Shown one piece after another: positions 4,787 to 5,238 of a stretch of 5,238 bases of DNA; position 1 is the first letter of the stretch, and every line of letters begins with the position of its first letter. Source of the DNA: Gemmataceae bacterium (GTDB taxonomy: Bacteria; Planctomycetota; Planctomycetia; Gemmatales; Gemmataceae). The DNA lies in NCBI GenBank assembly GCA_947490035.1, contig CANLGS010000370.1:1-5238 (forward strand). Direction: 5' to 3'. The notes below the pieces were generated by a model, which made no database searches, was not told the DNA's origin, and worked only from the letters and a program-made list of their open reading frames with translations. A program made the translations under genes and the position numbers.

Positions 4787-5238
4787 ATGTCCGACCGCGT
4801 GCCGCTGACCGACCGACAGGAAGCGATTTACAACTTCATCCGCAAGCACATTGAGGAAAAAGGCTTCCCGCCCGCCATCCGCGACATCTGCTTCGAGTTC
4901 GGCATTTCGTCGCCCAACGGCGTGATGTGCCACCTGAAGGCGCTCCAGTCGAAGGGGTACATCAACCGCATCCAGAAGGGCGAGAACTCGGTCAAGGCGC
5001 AGGCGCGCGGAATCACGATTCCGGGCGTCACGTCCGGCGGGTTCAGCCTGCCTCTCGTCGGCGTGGTCGCCGCTGGTAAAGCCATCGAAACGACGGAGCA
5101 GGATGACCGACTCGAAATGCGCGACCTGTTCGGGGCGGAAGACCTGTTCGTGGTGAAGGTCCGCGGCACGTCGATGATCGACGGCCACATCGCCGACGGC
5201 GACTTCGTGGTGATCCGCAAGGCCGAGACGTGCGAGAA
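4787..5238 (+). CDS. lexA: SOS repressor LexA, 3' end cut off by the window
   Basis: LexA represses DNA-damage genes and cleaves itself when RecA filaments form. The visible 150 residues hold the N-terminal winged-helix domain: LTDRQEAIYNFIRKHIEEKG (7-26), PPAIRDICFEFG (28-39) and the recognition helix region SSPNGVMCHLKALQSKGYIN (41-60). The S24 peptidase domain follows. Its cleavage site is the Ala96-Gly97 bond in VGVVAAGKAI, and the nucleophile is Ser129 in VRGTSMIDGHIADGDFVVI; the catalytic lysine must lie beyond the window end. All visible key residues are present. The SPNGVMCHLKAL helix resembles planctomycete LexA as I recall it and differs from the Escherichia coli SPNAAEEHLKAL, so the operator sequence may differ too. 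The ATG at 4787 is chosen over 4781 from the GGAG spacing. The gene is divergent from trpD across a 200-nt spacer. Confidence 0.93.
   Translation, partial: MSDRVPLTDRQEAIYNFIRKHIEEKGFPPAIRDICFEFGISSPNGVMCHLKALQSKGYINRIQKGENSVKAQARGITIPGVTSGGFSLPLVGVVAAGKAIETTEQDDRLEMRDLFGAEDLFVVKVRGTSMIDGHIADGDFVVIRKAETCE

Noticed and set aside
1..5238. CRISPR array, tRNA or rRNA genes, insertion-sequence transposase
   Set aside because: I saw no regularly spaced direct repeats, no tRNA cloverleaf or rRNA-like sequence, and no transposase frame in either strand.

Overview
The window is GC-rich, gene-dense bacterial DNA with strongly G/C-biased third codon positions. The mix of genes (a planctomycete-like LexA recognition helix, a Uma2/DUF820 nuclease-fold protein, a small exported DUF1508-like protein) and the palindromic intergenic repeats suggest a planctomycete, probably near Gemmata (Gemmataceae). 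That assignment rests on family resemblance and recollection of such genomes, not on a search.

Layout, left to right. (1) Bases 1-370: the C-terminal end of dxs (isoprenoid precursor synthesis). (2) Bases 379-454: a near-continuous 32+32 bp inverted repeat. (3) gatC 490-798 and gatA 919-2382: two subunits of the GatCAB amidotransferase, which makes Gln-tRNA(Gln) and/or Asn-tRNA(Asn); gatB is not here. They are separated by a second palindromic element (798-906). (4) 2392-2988: a Uma2-family protein starting 9 nt after gatA, probably on the same transcript. (5) 3082-3402: a small exported DUF1508-like protein with its own well-formed promoter and a GC-only hairpin at the expected 5' end of its mRNA. 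(6) 3403-3563: a convergent intergenic spacer with hairpins. (7) trpD on the minus strand (4586-3564), anthranilate phosphoribosyltransferase, with a TTG start backed by a good ribosome binding site. (8) A divergent spacer holding an AT-rich promoter/operator candidate, then lexA (4787 to the window end, truncated), the self-cleaving SOS repressor.

Most genes are ordinary housekeeping genes and do not form one pathway. Only gatC and gatA clearly work together. The most interesting structure is in the spacers: the two large palindromes flanking gatC share the same outer ends (TAGGTG ... CACCTA), although most of their stems differ. The second is bracketed by TGA/TGA, the left copy being the gatC stop codon. 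Removing it would restore a 10-nt gatC-gatA spacer. This looks like a family of small mobile palindromic elements that has split a translation operon and may have supplied a -10 sequence in front of gatC.
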